From Sunxiuqinia sp963678245 (GTDB lineage: Bacteria > Bacteroidota > Bacteroidia > Bacteroidales > Prolixibacteraceae): a stretch of DNA of 64,000 nucleotides. Each line of letters begins with the position of its first letter. The stretch's first letter is position 1. The notes beneath the pieces are model-generated. The model searched no databases. It had not been told where the DNA came from and saw nothing but the letters and a program-made list of their open reading frames with translations. The translations under genes and the position numbers were made by a program. This document shows positions 13,101 to 20,003 of this stretch, piece by piece. The stretch lies in NCBI GenBank assembly GCA_965140765.1, contig OZ223308.1, positions 1-64,000 of the forward strand. Direction: 5' to 3'.

Positions 13101-16100
13101 CTCAAGCTATACCGAATTTACAACAGCCGGAGGATCAGCAAGTGACAATTGTGCGCTTGTAGAAAGTTCATTTATTCTTGCTGATCAATCAACACAAATG
13201 GCAGGAACATCTGAGATCATCACACGCATTTACGAAATTGCTGATGTCTGTGGTAATATTGACCAATGTACTCAGCGAATCATTATTTCTGACACGGGAG
13301 TTACAATCACGATTCCTCCAACTACTATTTCAGCAGAATGTGTAGACGAACTCCCTGTACTTTTCAACGACTATAGTGAGTTATTTGGAGATATTGGTGG
13401 AAGCTTCACTCCTACCTGTGGAATTAATCCGACTACATTCATTGTTATTAATGAAGATGTATCAGATGGTGGTGTTTGTCCTGAAACGATTACCCGTACT
13501 TATCAAGTGACTGATTCATGCGGAAATACCTATGTGAAAGACTATATATTTACAATTATTGATGAGACTAAACCAATCTTTGTTGGCCCAACGAATATCA
13601 CAGCTCAATGCTCTGCTCCTCCAGCATTTGCAAATCTTAATGCATTTCTGAGCGCCGATGGCTATGATATCATAGATTGTAAATTGAATACATCTAGCTT
13701 TAGCGTACAAACTGAAGCCCAAATTGGTGGACCATGTAACCAACGTATTGTAAGAAGATATTCAGTTGAAGACATGTGCGGAAACGTTGCCGAGTTTACC
13801 CAAACAGTTACTATTCGTGATACAGAGAGACCAGTATTTGTACGTGCTCCAGGAAACCAAACCTTTGATTGCGAAATTCCGGCACCATATCAAAACTATA
13901 ATGAATTTGCTGCCGATGGATGGCAAGCAACAGACAACTGCGGATTAAATTACAATAACTTCCACCATGTATCAGATGATACAATATCAACACCAGGAGA
14001 GTGTCCTATTGTTGTTTATCGTACTTATGCGATTACGGATAATTGCGGAAACACGGCCGAACTCAAACGTTTCATTACAGCGATTGATGAAGAGCCCCCA
14101 ACAATCAATGCGCCGGCAAATATGCTGATAAATATCGGCACACCATATCCGGATGCTGCGGATAACTATGCCAAGTTCACTGCCCAAGGTGGAACAGCCT
14201 TTGACAATTGTGAGATCGATACCGCTTCGTTGAATTTGATCAGTGAGATAACAAAAACGTCAGCCAATGCTGACACGATTATTCGGACTTACGAGATTAG
14301 TGATGCTTGTGGGAACACTTCTATTGATCCGCAAGTGATTATCATCAACAAAATCGTTCCGGCTTATCTGGTTGACTCACCCGATAAGTACATCGAATGT
14401 CGTTCGGAATTAGTTACACCATTCACCACATTGGCTGAATTTATTGCCGGTGGAGGATTTGGCTACAGCACATGTGGCTTCGACCAAAGTACATTCACCA
14501 TGATTTCTGAAAATTCAGATGGATTGAGATGTCCTGAAACTGTCACACGCACCTACCAGATTATAGATCTGTGTGGTGATACCGCGACAGCAACACAAAC
14601 AATTAATATTCACGACATGACGGAACCAATAATAACATGTCCGTCTGAGCTTTCAATCAACGATGAAGCTAGCATACCAGAACCGTTTACAGATTTGGCA
14701 GCGTTTATTGCCGGTGGTGGTCAAGCCAACGACAATTGCGGATTGGTGAATGAAACATTCACACTGGTTGACGAAACCTATCCACCTGGAACTTGTCCGG
14801 AGCAAATTATTAGAACCTATGAAATAGCTGACTCCTGCGGAAATACGGCACAATGTCAACAAGTAATTACGATACTGGATAATGTTGGACCTGAAATGGT
14901 TGCACCTCCCGACATTGAAATCGTCTGTCTAAGTGATACGACTTCAGCTTTTACCAGCTATACTGAATTCGTCCCTGCGGGGGGTTCTGCCAGTGATCCT
15001 TCCGGAATTGTTGAAAGCTCATTCGGACTTTATACCGTTGTACAAACGACCACTGCAAACGGAGCTGAAGTTATCCGTACTTATGCCATCAAAGACTCCT
15101 GCGATAATATTGGCTTTGTTGAACACCGGATAATTGCATTGGATGATGAACCACCAATTGCAGTTTGTAACGATCTTACCGTTACGTTGAATGAAAACGG
15201 AACATATCAATTAACCGATATCGATCTTCAAACAATTGGGAATGGCTCATCAGACAATTGTACTGCTGCTAGCAACTTGCTATTCCGTGTTAATATTGAT
15301 CAATTCGATTGTGCTGATATCAGCGGATTTATTTCCGTAGTCTTGACCGTAACCGATGAAAGTGGCAACAGCTCAACATGCAACTCAACCATTCAAGTGC
15401 TCGACACCATCGCTCCAACCGTGAATTGCAAAGACATCACAACGTATCTTGGTGCGAATGGGCAAGTAACTGTTTCAACATCTCAATTATTGGATACCTA
15501 CGATGATAACTGCAACATCACATCGATATTAATTAACAAAGGTGATTTCGATTGTACAAATATTGGCGATAATGTGGTTTCAATTACGGTTACGGATCTC
15601 GCAGGCAACTCAGCAACATGTAATTCCATAGTAACAATTGCAGACACAATTCCACCACAAATTGCATGTCAGGATATAGAATTGTTCTTAGCTGCCAGTA
15701 ATGTATTATCAATAAACGAAAGTATGATCGTATTGGCAAGTTCCGATGAATGCGGAATAGCTTCAATTGAATTGAGCCAGACAGATTTTAACTGTCTGAA
15801 TGCTGGTCAAAATAGTGTGACCGTTACAGCGACTGATGTCAATGGTAATGTTTCAACTTGTATTGCACAAGTAACCATTTATGGTAATTCTCACCCGGAT
15901 GCGCAGGATGACAGTGAAAGCATTATCCACAACCTCCCAACAATCATTGATATTTTAGCCAATGACACAGATCCAAATAGCTCGATTGACACATCAACAT
16001 TGACTATTACGAACCAGCCAAGCAACGGAACAGTCGTAATTAACAGCGACTTTACAGTTACATATACGCCAAATGCTGACTATACCGGAACCGATGCCTT

Positions 16101-17433
16101 TACTTACAGCATCTGTGACGATGGTATTCCATGCGATACATTGTGCGACGAAGCTCTCGTTCAATTGACAGTATTGCCTCCAAATGAAGCTCCAATAGTT
16201 ATCGTTGACAATTTTACCGGTAGCTGTAACAACATCGTTGCAAGCTTAACCATAAACGATTTCGATCCAAATGGAGATCAACTCATCATCAATACAACAC
16301 CGATCGTTGAGCCAACTCAGGGAACTTTGACCATATTTGATGATGGGACATTCCGCTATGACTTTGAGCGCGGCATCGCTTACCGAGATAGTTTTGTTTA
16401 TGAAGTTTGCGACGACAACTACAATAGCATGTGTACTCAGGGAATTGCTTACATCAGTATTTTTGCTGACTCAGATTGTGATGGAGTTGCCGATAGCACT
16501 GATATTGATGATGACAATGATGGTATTGTCGATTGGGAAGAAGGAGATCGGACAATTGATTCAGATGGCGATGGAATACCAAATAGTCTGGATATTGATT
16601 CGGACAACGATGGTATTATTGATAATATTGAAGCGCAGGCAGAAGGTGAGTATGTTGCACCAAGCGGATTGGATGAAAATGGCAACGGATTGGATGATAT
16701 CTACGAGCAAGGATCGCAAGTTGGTATTGACGCAGTTGACACAGACGGCGATGATATTCCTGATTATCTGGATGCAGATTCGGATAATGATGGCGTACCA
16801 GATAGTGTTGAAGGTTATGATATTGGAGCAAAAGGTATTGCCGAGTTGATTCCTGAATATTCGGATATTGACGGAGATGGATTAGACGATGCCTATGACA
16901 ATTTCTTTGGAAATTACAATGTTAATGATCCGGACAACCCATATGGAACAAATCCACACTTGCAGGACTTTGATAATGATGGAATCCGCGATTGGCGAGA
17001 CACAGATGACGACAATGACCTGATCCCGACGAAATATGAGGATTTAAACAACAATAACGTTTACTACGACGATGATATTGATTTCGACGGACATCCGGAA
17101 TATCTGGACTTCCAGGAAGACTGTGAATTGTTCATTCCTGAAGGGTTCTCTCCAAATGGTGATGGCATTCACGATTTCTTCCAAATCGTTTGTATCGACA
17201 AGTATCCGAATGCGAAGTTGTTAATCTTTAATCGTTGGGGCGAGTCGATGTATGAACACGAACACTATGGTAATCTAAGCTTCTGGGGCAGCTATGAAAA
17301 AGCATGGTGGGATGGAAGCCGAACAAACGAAGGCCAATTTGACAGTGAGAAACTTCCGGTAGGTAACTACCTATACATCTTGATCAAAGGAGACGGAAAT
17401 ATGGAAAGAGGATTTGTAATGATTTCGTATTAA
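1150..17433 (+). CDS. Giant HYR-repeat cell-surface adhesin with T9SS type B sorting domain (SprB-like), 5'-truncated
   Basis: The predicted product has about 5430 residues and is a secreted surface protein built of Ig-like HYR-type repeats of 75-100 residues. Most repeats carry TDxCGNxxT and DTTxP boundary motifs and paired cysteines. Several repeat families follow one another and are listed separately. After them come two cadherin/VCBS-like domains (about 15890-16465), a calcium-binding thrombospondin type 3 region rich in DSDGDGIPD-like loops (about 16470-17120), and a C-terminal domain from FIPEGFSPNGDGIHDFF to the stop (17131-17433). That last domain is the gliding-motility-associated (type B) T9SS sorting signal. 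The architecture resembles SprB of Flavobacterium, and the next gene is a PorP/SprF protein, the usual partner. No signal peptide is present: the in-frame ATG at 1072 lies in the ciliate fragment, so the true N-terminus is lost. Adhesion or gliding is inferred from the family. Confidence 0.9.
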   Translation, partial: DFSCGGSISFTYIISDLCDTIECTSNFSVVVDTISPTLTCPSDQTYEACNVSELESLTRLAFSTSETTIIQSLYQTAGGSVSDNCGIAEITYQDDSTGICPIIITRTFVVVDICGNPDTCQQTINIDDTILPEIICPTDTTLGITESTDPSNTGSATGTDNCTPNPDITYTDVITPGDYSSEYTITRTWIAKDGCENEASCIQIIKIEDNTPPEITCPADISVECFDLTDTTNTGRATATDECLPITITYEDVSNGNSCPEVITRTWTATDNCGNSATCEQLISIDDITNPLITCPENKSFEACSTDILVDSTSLAYSEIQTIIDLAALRNAGGDASDNCAIKEINYIDIQTGPCPISITRTFTVIDSCDNVATCNQIITIDDTTPPVFNSPLPNDTTVECIDLPAQAALTATDECGEVTITTDVDPYTVDECAEYTIVYHWFAEDECGNITPYIQRINVKPAPIPELIIPTFPDSLSCEEADAFANPADTTFSNGLDSDCEISGNATASMTKSYDECTGGTITITYTASNVCGQTLTKTTTIIVKPAPIPKLIIPTFPDSLSCEEADAFATPADTVFSNGLTGACEISGISTPVIDKDYDPCIGGTITITYSATTACGTSLTKSATINILPATEPTLVIPAFPTELSCEEADAFIAPTDTTYSNGVTGNCEISGSSTPVIDKDYDACTGGTITITYSAITDCGVGLSKSAIINVLPAPEPVLVIPTFPTELTCEDADAFTTLIDTTYSNGLTGACEISGAAAPVISRAYDACTGGTITITYSVTTDCGVSLSKSAIINVLPAPEPILVIPTFPTEISCEEADAFTTPIDTMYANGLSGICEISGNATPTISKSFDPCSGGTITITYTATTDCGTILSETATINVLPATPSSLTIPSFPTEITCDEASNFVTPPDTIYTNGQTGGCQISGTITPTVTESWDECNGGTITIEYTAIDACGNTLSQTATISVLAAPVPTFTSTPAPQTVECDETSAFIAAVLPLTYTNGETGACETSGAVQPQIDEQYDACGGTITITWDTITNCGYSLSQTQIITVVDTTPPTFNCPAPITVECFDDIPTPDVSIPTATDNCDNNLLIEFVSDVSDNNSCPEIITRTYKATDACGNSTICTQLITITDIIDPTITCPPAVNFETCSTDEINTLTGLTFTTTLTTISLTDLQNAGGDADDNCEIKNIQYQDVSAGNCPITVTRTFTVTDFCGNTATCDQLININDTVKPDISCPPDTTIDITDSIDPSTIGTATTTDNCDPNPNVTYTDVTTPGAHPSEYTITRTWVATDACSNETSCIQIITIDDNTPPEITCPADITVECFVLSDTTNTGVATATDDCMPITITYSDVSDNNKCPETITRTWTATDNCGNSSTCDQIITIFDITNPTIVCPANESFEACSAAVLTDSTSLAYSETEIVIDLTTLQAVGGNADDNCGIKEINYVDVSNGTCPITVTRTFTVIDSCDNISLCNQVIELTDTTAPVFNVALPQDTTVSCSDLPIQKILTATDNCGSAVVTPSVDPYTADNCSGYIVVYRWVAEDDCGNTSTHTQTITVNPSPAPVFTVTPVDQTIECNEAASFVAAAVPLTYSNNETGACEVTGTVQPQINEQWDECGGTITITWDTTVVCGHALSYTQTITINPPPAPVFTVTPADQTIECNEAEGFVAALIPLTYTNNETGDCEIVGSVQPQIDEQWDECGGTITITWDTTVVCGHAISYTQTIVVNPPSAPVFTITPADQTLDCSQVDNFKAAIQPITYSNGETGACEISGMVQAQIDEQYDDCGGTITITWDTTVVCGHAISYQQTIDVLDTIPPTIDVSPQDLTVECDGAGNTTDLQNWLDNFGGANATDNCSSVSWSIDTTRTNFCGSTYQVEATFTAEDGCGWNVSAVATFTVEDTTPPVFSVDPSDLTVECDGAGNTTDLQNWLDNFGGATITDACSNFTWSIDTSRTDFCGGTYQVVATFTGQDECGWTISATATFTVEDTTPPIISVDPQNKTVQCDGAGNTAELQAWLDNFAGASVSDACSNITWSIDTVRTELCGKTYRMDATFTAEDECGLVVSAVATFNVIDTTPPVITVAPSDRTVECDGAGNIADLQDWLNNIGGVVESDDCSKVTWSFDTTRTELCGRTYSIDARFTASDECGLSTIATATFTVIDNTPPTIDVNPTDLTVECDGNGNTTDLQNWLNNFGGAGATDDCANISWSIDTTRTELCGGTYSVDAIFIAENECGLIASAVASFTVEDNTRPTFTAPADITIYKDNNCIYDATVSITGDVTDENDNCSANLQAAFTDIEASGTCEGEIIISRTWTLTDDCGNSTDHGQIITVIDTISPTASNPVAIAVQCSGDVPAFDVSVVADATDNCTVNPVVTFVSDVSDNGHCPEIITRTYQVTDDCGNSILVIQQITIDDTIAPQLAAPSDIELEACDPSDIGDSSIAGASSLPFSTTETTINITQLQNEGGTVSDNCLLSSITYIDVTDGASCPETITRTFTATDDCGNVSTETQRIRIGDTTNPTMTTPPSITLEACDPSEINDSTVTGHSNLAFSTTEVTITLAQLITEGGLAFDQCNLNEITYIDVTDGSSCTETITRTYTVTDHCGNSITGTQEIILQDTRAPQFDGTPSTIADITCSQPLPSQETLTASDECGSVIIATSIDPYTEDPCKGYAVTYRWTATDECGNSISVTQTFNVLPDTQAPVFENTPSPIEDIACYETLPAQEVLTATDNCSDITVIPSIDPFTEDHCNGYTITYRWTATDECGNSMSLTQTFDVLPDSESPTFDQQPQPIADINYDESRPAQETLTASDDCGDAIVTESIDPYVEDICNGYSITYRWTATDLCGNTVSVTQTFNILPDNDPPVFVKLPDPIPDINSDDPWPTPEILTAIDGDTTYLVYATFDPYTEDICNGYAVTYRWTIFDECGNLAEVTRTFNVLPDVDPPIFLDQPTPIADINCNDPLPTQETLTAIDGGDLIIAVASIDPYTVDVCNGYAITYRWTATDDCGNAAMLMQTFNVLPDEDAPVFAIYPFDLTVNCDEIPPVAAIGSDVVATDNCSNVNIVFTGENSSDVLCTYNYTLERTWTAIDDCGNATAFTQLIHVIDTVAPTANSLAAIGPYSCFADIPAPDISLITGAADNCSDTVYVNFVGDSSESGCSGIVTRTYSITDECGNSTEITQQITVNDETPPTADPLPAIGPYNCYADAPVPNIEDVTGESDNCASTVTVTFESDSDDPGCFGTVIRTYRIEDDCGNYALITQTITIANTIAPTADPMPALGPFNCEADIPAADTADVINERGYCELPVTVTYVGDSNFNGCSGIVTRTYRIEDECGNYLLLDQIINIENDEPPTADPMPILGPFNCYSEIPPANTNDVTGITAACGFNVTVSHTGDSADPGCSGTVIRTYRLVDECGNTSEITQEIQIENTTPPTAGALPDLGPYACYDAIPAPNISNVTGELASCGGPVTVSFIGDDPAAICNGMVTRTYQLEDECGNTSVVTQQIYVNDSIAPVISCPGNVTYDFQVELPAASTTLDEFLIAGGMASDNCQLDTLSFRLVSETSDGNSNPEVITRLYEIADACGNINQCEHTMTVRFSSDLAISCPPNITVDCSDAIPSPYASIAEYVAGGGSVTGTCDINNVIFQFIGDTSNGLTCPETITREYQFIDDCGSVRSCQQLIIVDDTVAPDFDSIPADINTDCTTPDAYQSYAEFVAAGGLASDNCGIDPNSFRLYNQNILTNSCPTTIERTYEILDFCDNAVRYTQTIVVNDTIAPDMSCPPDITLNISQGIPTVFETYSEFVNNGGSASDNCLIDEASFALVTSNQIISGDTTYISRTYGITDYCGNVATCTQEIAVSYTQLAELVCPTTIQVDCPGNLPPAYLSYTEFTNSGGQVVNMPCAIDPASFNSNDASDGGDCPETITRTYEVSDVCGNTVSCEQIIQLRDEEPPAINCPPNISILTTDPVPAAYSSYTEFTTAGGSASDNCALVESSFILADQSTQMAGTSEIITRIYEIADVCGNIDQCTQRIIISDTGVTITIPPTTISAECVDELPVLFNDYSELFGDIGGSFTPTCGINPTTFIVINEDVSDGGVCPETITRTYQVTDSCGNTYVKDYIFTIIDETKPIFVGPTNITAQCSAPPAFANLNAFLSADGYDIIDCKLNTSSFSVQTEAQIGGPCNQRIVRRYSVEDMCGNVAEFTQTVTIRDTERPVFVRAPGNQTFDCEIPAPYQNYNEFAADGWQATDNCGLNYNNFHHVSDDTISTPGECPIVVYRTYAITDNCGNTAELKRFITAIDEEPPTINAPANMLINIGTPYPDAADNYAKFTAQGGTAFDNCEIDTASLNLISEITKTSANADTIIRTYEISDACGNTSIDPQVIIINKIVPAYLVDSPDKYIECRSELVTPFTTLAEFIAGGGFGYSTCGFDQSTFTMISENSDGLRCPETVTRTYQIIDLCGDTATATQTINIHDMTEPIITCPSELSINDEASIPEPFTDLAAFIAGGGQANDNCGLVNETFTLVDETYPPGTCPEQIIRTYEIADSCGNTAQCQQVITILDNVGPEMVAPPDIEIVCLSDTTSAFTSYTEFVPAGGSASDPSGIVESSFGLYTVVQTTTANGAEVIRTYAIKDSCDNIGFVEHRIIALDDEPPIAVCNDLTVTLNENGTYQLTDIDLQTIGNGSSDNCTAASNLLFRVNIDQFDCADISGFISVVLTVTDESGNSSTCNSTIQVLDTIAPTVNCKDITTYLGANGQVTVSTSQLLDTYDDNCNITSILINKGDFDCTNIGDNVVSITVTDLAGNSATCNSIVTIADTIPPQIACQDIELFLAASNVLSINESMIVLASSDECGIASIELSQTDFNCLNAGQNSVTVTATDVNGNVSTCIAQVTIYGNSHPDAQDDSESIIHNLPTIIDILANDTDPNSSIDTSTLTITNQPSNGTVVINSDFTVTYTPNADYTGTDAFTYSICDDGIPCDTLCDEALVQLTVLPPNEAPIVIVDNFTGSCNNIVASLTINDFDPNGDQLIINTTPIVEPTQGTLTIFDDGTFRYDFERGIAYRDSFVYEVCDDNYNSMCTQGIAYISIFADSDCDGVADSTDIDDDNDGIVDWEEGDRTIDSDGDGIPNSLDIDSDNDGIIDNIEAQAEGEYVAPSGLDENGNGLDDIYEQGSQVGIDAVDTDGDDIPDYLDADSDNDGVPDSVEGYDIGAKGIAELIPEYSDIDGDGLDDAYDNFFGNYNVNDPDNPYGTNPHLQDFDNDGIRDWRDTDDDNDLIPTKYEDLNNNNVYYDDDIDFDGHPEYLDFQEDCELFIPEGFSPNGDGIHDFFQIVCIDKYPNAKLLIFNRWGESMYEHEHYGNLSFWGSYEKAWWDGSRTNEGQFDSEKLPVGNYLYILIKGDGNMERGFVMISY
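2529..4056 (+). repeat. Six tandem ~255-bp repeats in adhesin gene (SCEEADAF family)
   Basis: Six consecutive units start near 2529, 2784, 3039, 3294, 3549 and 3807. Each encodes a PxFPxELSCEEADAF-like start, a YSNGxTGxCEISG middle and a GGTITITYxATTDCG end. The first two units are almost identical at DNA level for about 90 bp, which suggests recent duplication or gene conversion. Three related but more diverged units lie at about 5851-6606, and another at about 4063-4318. Confidence 0.85.
6610..7923 (+). repeat. Five tandem ~258-bp repeats in adhesin gene (VECDGAGNTTDLQNWL family)
   Basis: Five consecutive units encode LTVECDGAGNTTDLQNWL, then a SWSIDTTRTxxCG segment and an AEDECG...ATFTVEDTTPP boundary. 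The motif recurs at about 6650, 6905, 7160, 7418 and 7676. The units are strongly conserved in protein and in DNA. Confidence 0.85.
9031..10250 (+). repeat. Five tandem ~246-bp repeats in adhesin gene (TYRWTATDECGN family)
   Basis: Five units share a P-I-x-D-I-x-C start, an IDPYTEDxCNGY centre and TYRWTATDECGN followed by VTQTFNVLPD. They form a block distinct from the neighbouring repeat families, as expected of expansion by local duplication. Confidence 0.8.
10495..11715 (+). repeat. Five tandem ~245-bp repeats in adhesin gene (PTADPxPxLGPxNC family)
   Basis: Five units each begin PTADPLPAIGPYNC or a close variant, continue with IPAPNI..VTG, and end in a RTYRxEDECGN segment. Confidence 0.8.
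11716..15150 (+). repeat. About 13 diverged SprB-type repeats (YTEFxxAGGSASDNC family)
   Basis: About thirteen units of 250-290 bp share a CPPNI-like start, a YxSYTEFxxAGGSASDNC segment, CPETITRTYEI and a D-x-CGN end. They are more diverged from one another than the upstream blocks, so this array is probably older. The ASDNC style matches repeats found in SprB-like gliding adhesins. Confidence 0.8.
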
Positions 17434-17462
17434 AGAATATTATTAATAATATCGTAGCGGGA

Positions 17463-18431
17463 ATGACAGGAAGGAGAAAGCAACATATAATTACCAATTG
17501 CATAAAGAGAAATTTCGTTCTTTTCATGATGGTAATGGCTTTTCATGTCTCAGCCCAAGCACAAACCGACCCTATTTTCACTCAATACATGAACAGCATA
17601 CAAACGGTAAACCCTGCCTATGCCGGTATGTGGGAGAAAGTTGGAGTTCAGGTTTTTACCCGTCAGTACTATGTGGGACACAGTGGAGCACCGCTCACCA
17701 AGTCGGTCTCATTCTACTCCCCTGTTAAAAATGAGAATAATGGTATTGGACTAAACATTGTTGACGACCGAATTGGTTATGAAAAAAAGTTAACTGTTAC
17801 TGCCGACTATGCCTACCAGGTCAGGTTAGATTGGAAAACTTACTTGCGCATGGGATTAAAGGCTGGTTTTATTAACTACGACAACCTTTTAACACAATAC
17901 CAGCTGTATCCTGATGGTATTGATGATCCCCAATTCATGGAAGACGTTCACATTAATTTCATGGTTAGTTGGGGAATTGGAGCTATGGTTTACTCGAAAG
18001 ACTACTATGTCAGTTTTTCAATTCCACAAATTATCCAGAATGATTTTCAGGCTAACCGGAACAACTATTCTTCACTTGCTGAATTAAGATATGCCTATTT
18101 AATTGGTGGATATATTTTCGGCCAGCAACGGCAAATTCGGTTTAAACCTTCCTTTATGCTAAAAGGTGCCATTGGAGCTCCAATTCAAGCAGATGTCTCT
18201 GCAAACTTTCTATTCTACAATAAATTTTGGCTCGGAGCAATGTACCGAACCAACAATACTGTTGCCGCAGTCATGCAGTTGGTCGTATTAAAAAACCTCC
18301 GGCTTGGGTATGCAGTAGATTACTCTATATCTCAGGAATTTCGGAAATACCAGTTGGGAACTCATGAAATCCGTTTGATATACGAGTACGACTTTTATAA
18401 ACGACCTTATACAAAAAGACGGTACTTTTAA
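17463..18431 (+). CDS. PorP/SprF family type IX secretion outer membrane protein
   Basis: This is a 322-residue outer membrane beta-barrel. A signal peptide (hydrophobic stretch VLFMMVMAF, then SAQAQ) is followed by the family's diagnostic TDPIFTQYMNSIQTVNPAYAG start. Aromatic-rich beta strands continue to the end. Such proteins are encoded next to giant substrates with type B sorting domains and are needed for those substrates to be surface-attached; SprF serves SprB in Flavobacterium johnsoniae. The gene starts 29 bp after the adhesin stop on the same strand, so the two probably form one operon. Family assignment is firm; pairing with the adhesin is inference from position. Confidence 0.93.
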   Translation: MTGRRKQHIITNCIKRNFVLFMMVMAFHVSAQAQTDPIFTQYMNSIQTVNPAYAGMWEKVGVQVFTRQYYVGHSGAPLTKSVSFYSPVKNENNGIGLNIVDDRIGYEKKLTVTADYAYQVRLDWKTYLRMGLKAGFINYDNLLTQYQLYPDGIDDPQFMEDVHINFMVSWGIGAMVYSKDYYVSFSIPQIIQNDFQANRNNYSSLAELRYAYLIGGYIFGQQRQIRFKPSFMLKGAIGAPIQADVSANFLFYNKFWLGAMYRTNNTVAAVMQLVVLKNLRLGYAVDYSISQEFRKYQLGTHEIRLIYEYDFYKRPYTKRRYF

Positions 18432-18499
18432 TTGAAGCACAAATCGGTTGTCAACTATCTATTATAAAAAAACAATAGAATAGGAGGCAGTAACAAATT

Positions 18500-18546
18500 A
18501 TAGAATAGACGATCATCTATTCTATAGAAATTTTCAACTTTTTTTG
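18500..18546 (+). terminator. Probable terminator after the PorP/SprF gene
   Basis: A perfect 10-bp inverted repeat (18500-18509 with 18516-18525, 6-nt loop) is followed 13 nt later by a T-rich run ending next to the IS target site. The stem is A/T-rich and therefore weak. Confidence 0.45.
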
Positions 18547-18554
18547 TTTTATAA

Positions 18555-19897
18555 GGTAGCATCCTAATAAGTGTGTAGACATTAAAGTTATCCTGATTTT
18601 AATTGAGCCCATGATAAGCTCAAAATGAAAATCGGAGATAACTTTGATAAATTAGCACACACAATGGATAAAAAAGATTTACTCAACAGTGATTTTTTAA
18701 AGCAGTTCAAAAACGGCGATGAGCTTAATGAATTTATTCATGAGCTTCAAAAACGTGGAATAGAACAACTATTAAAAGGGGAAATGGATGCTCACCTTGG
18801 TTATCCCTGGTATGAACAGTCTGATAATCCCAACTCCCGTAATGGTCTTGCCACGAAAACCATCAAAACATCAAATGGTAACCATGAGATAAAAGTTCCC
18901 AGTGACCGTGACTCTAGTTTTAATCCAATGCTGGTTCGGAAAAGACAAAACATGGTCGATGGTATTGAAAATGTCATTATCTCCATGTATGCCAAAGGGA
19001 TGAGCAACAGTGATATCGAAGAGCAGATTAGAGAATTGTACGACTTTGAAGTATCAATCAGCACGATCTCTCGAATAACCGATAGGATAACTGCCGACAT
19101 TATTGCCTGGCAAAACAGGGCATTGGAACCCATCTATCTTATCGTCTGGATGGATGGGATCGTATTCAAAGTCAGAGAAAACTCGAAGGTCATTAATAAG
19201 ACCGTTTATATTACCATTGGACTCAGGAAAGACGGGAGGAAAGAGGTTCTTGGCTTATGGCTGGGAAAGAATGAAACATCTGCTTTCTGGATGACCGTTT
19301 TAACAGACATGAAAGCACGGGGTGTCAGGGATATCCTTATTACGGTAACCGATAATTTAAACGGATTTACGGACACAATCGCGACTGTTTTCCCTTCATC
19401 GACCAAGCAAATTTGTGTAGTCCATCAAATCAGAAATGCCTCCAGATACGTTGTTTGGAAAGATAAGAAAGCATTTGCCGCGGACATGAAAGAAATCTAC
19501 ACTGCACCTACCAAAGATGCCGCTGAAGCTGCTCTGGATGTATTGGAAGAACGATGGAACAGCAAATACTCTTATGCTATCAAAAGCTGGCGAAAAAACT
19601 GGAATGAACTCACCGCATTCTTCGATTTTCCTCTGGAAATACGTAAGATTATTTACACTACCAATATCATTGAAAACCTCAATGGAAAGATCCGCAAACA
19701 CACCAAAAGTAAAGGATCTTTCCCAACCGATGAGGCAGTAATGAAGTCTGTGTTCCTGGCTGTAAATGAGGTAACAAAAAAATGGACCATGCCAATCCGA
19801 GACTGGGGCATGATCCTGAATCAATTTTTAATTATTTTTGATGAACGATTAGAATTATATTAATCAAACCGCTTTACACACTTAGTGGGATACTGTC
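18555..19897 (+). mobile_element. IS256-family insertion sequence, apparently complete
   Basis: This is a 1343-bp element with imperfect ~26-bp terminal inverted repeats. Left end: GGTAGCATCCTAATAAGTGT. Right end, read inward on the other strand: GACAGTATCCCACTAAGTGT. It is flanked by an 8-bp direct repeat, TTTTATAA, at 18547-18554 and 19898-19905, which fits the 8-9 bp target duplications of this family. It carries one intact transposase gene. It landed between the PorP/SprF gene and sodC, just after a terminator hairpin, and breaks no recognisable gene. The intact ends and duplication point to recent insertion. Confidence 0.92.
18625..19863 (+). CDS. IS256-family (mutator-type) DDE transposase
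   Basis: The 412-residue protein is of normal length for the family. The catalytic triad is visible as D177 (VWMDGI), D243 (VTDNLNGF) and E350 (IIENLNGKIRKHTKSKG). The family's CVVHQIRNA block lies between the second and third residues, and MDAHLGY is near the N-terminus. No frameshift or premature stop is seen, so it is probably active. A second ATG at residue 14 (MDKKDLL) is a possible start. It mobilises the surrounding element by copy-paste transposition through a circular intermediate, as known for IS256. Confidence 0.95.
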   Translation: MKIGDNFDKLAHTMDKKDLLNSDFLKQFKNGDELNEFIHELQKRGIEQLLKGEMDAHLGYPWYEQSDNPNSRNGLATKTIKTSNGNHEIKVPSDRDSSFNPMLVRKRQNMVDGIENVIISMYAKGMSNSDIEEQIRELYDFEVSISTISRITDRITADIIAWQNRALEPIYLIVWMDGIVFKVRENSKVINKTVYITIGLRKDGRKEVLGLWLGKNETSAFWMTVLTDMKARGVRDILITVTDNLNGFTDTIATVFPSSTKQICVVHQIRNASRYVVWKDKKAFAADMKEIYTAPTKDAAEAALDVLEERWNSKYSYAIKSWRKNWNELTAFFDFPLEIRKIIYTTNIIENLNGKIRKHTKSKGSFPTDEAVMKSVFLAVNEVTKKWTMPIRDWGMILNQFLIIFDERLELY

Positions 19898-20003
19898 TTT
19901 TATAATTTGTTTATTTTTCATAACTCTGGAAAGACTCACATTTTATAATCATTCTCATAATATGTATAAATACTTCTCATTAATGGTCGTTTCATATAAA
20001 ATA

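Noticed and set aside
1371..17000. Many open frames of 60-170 codons, mostly antisense, inside the adhesin gene
   Set aside because: They mirror repeat units of the real gene, recur with the same period and have low-complexity translations. They are shadows of the coding strand.
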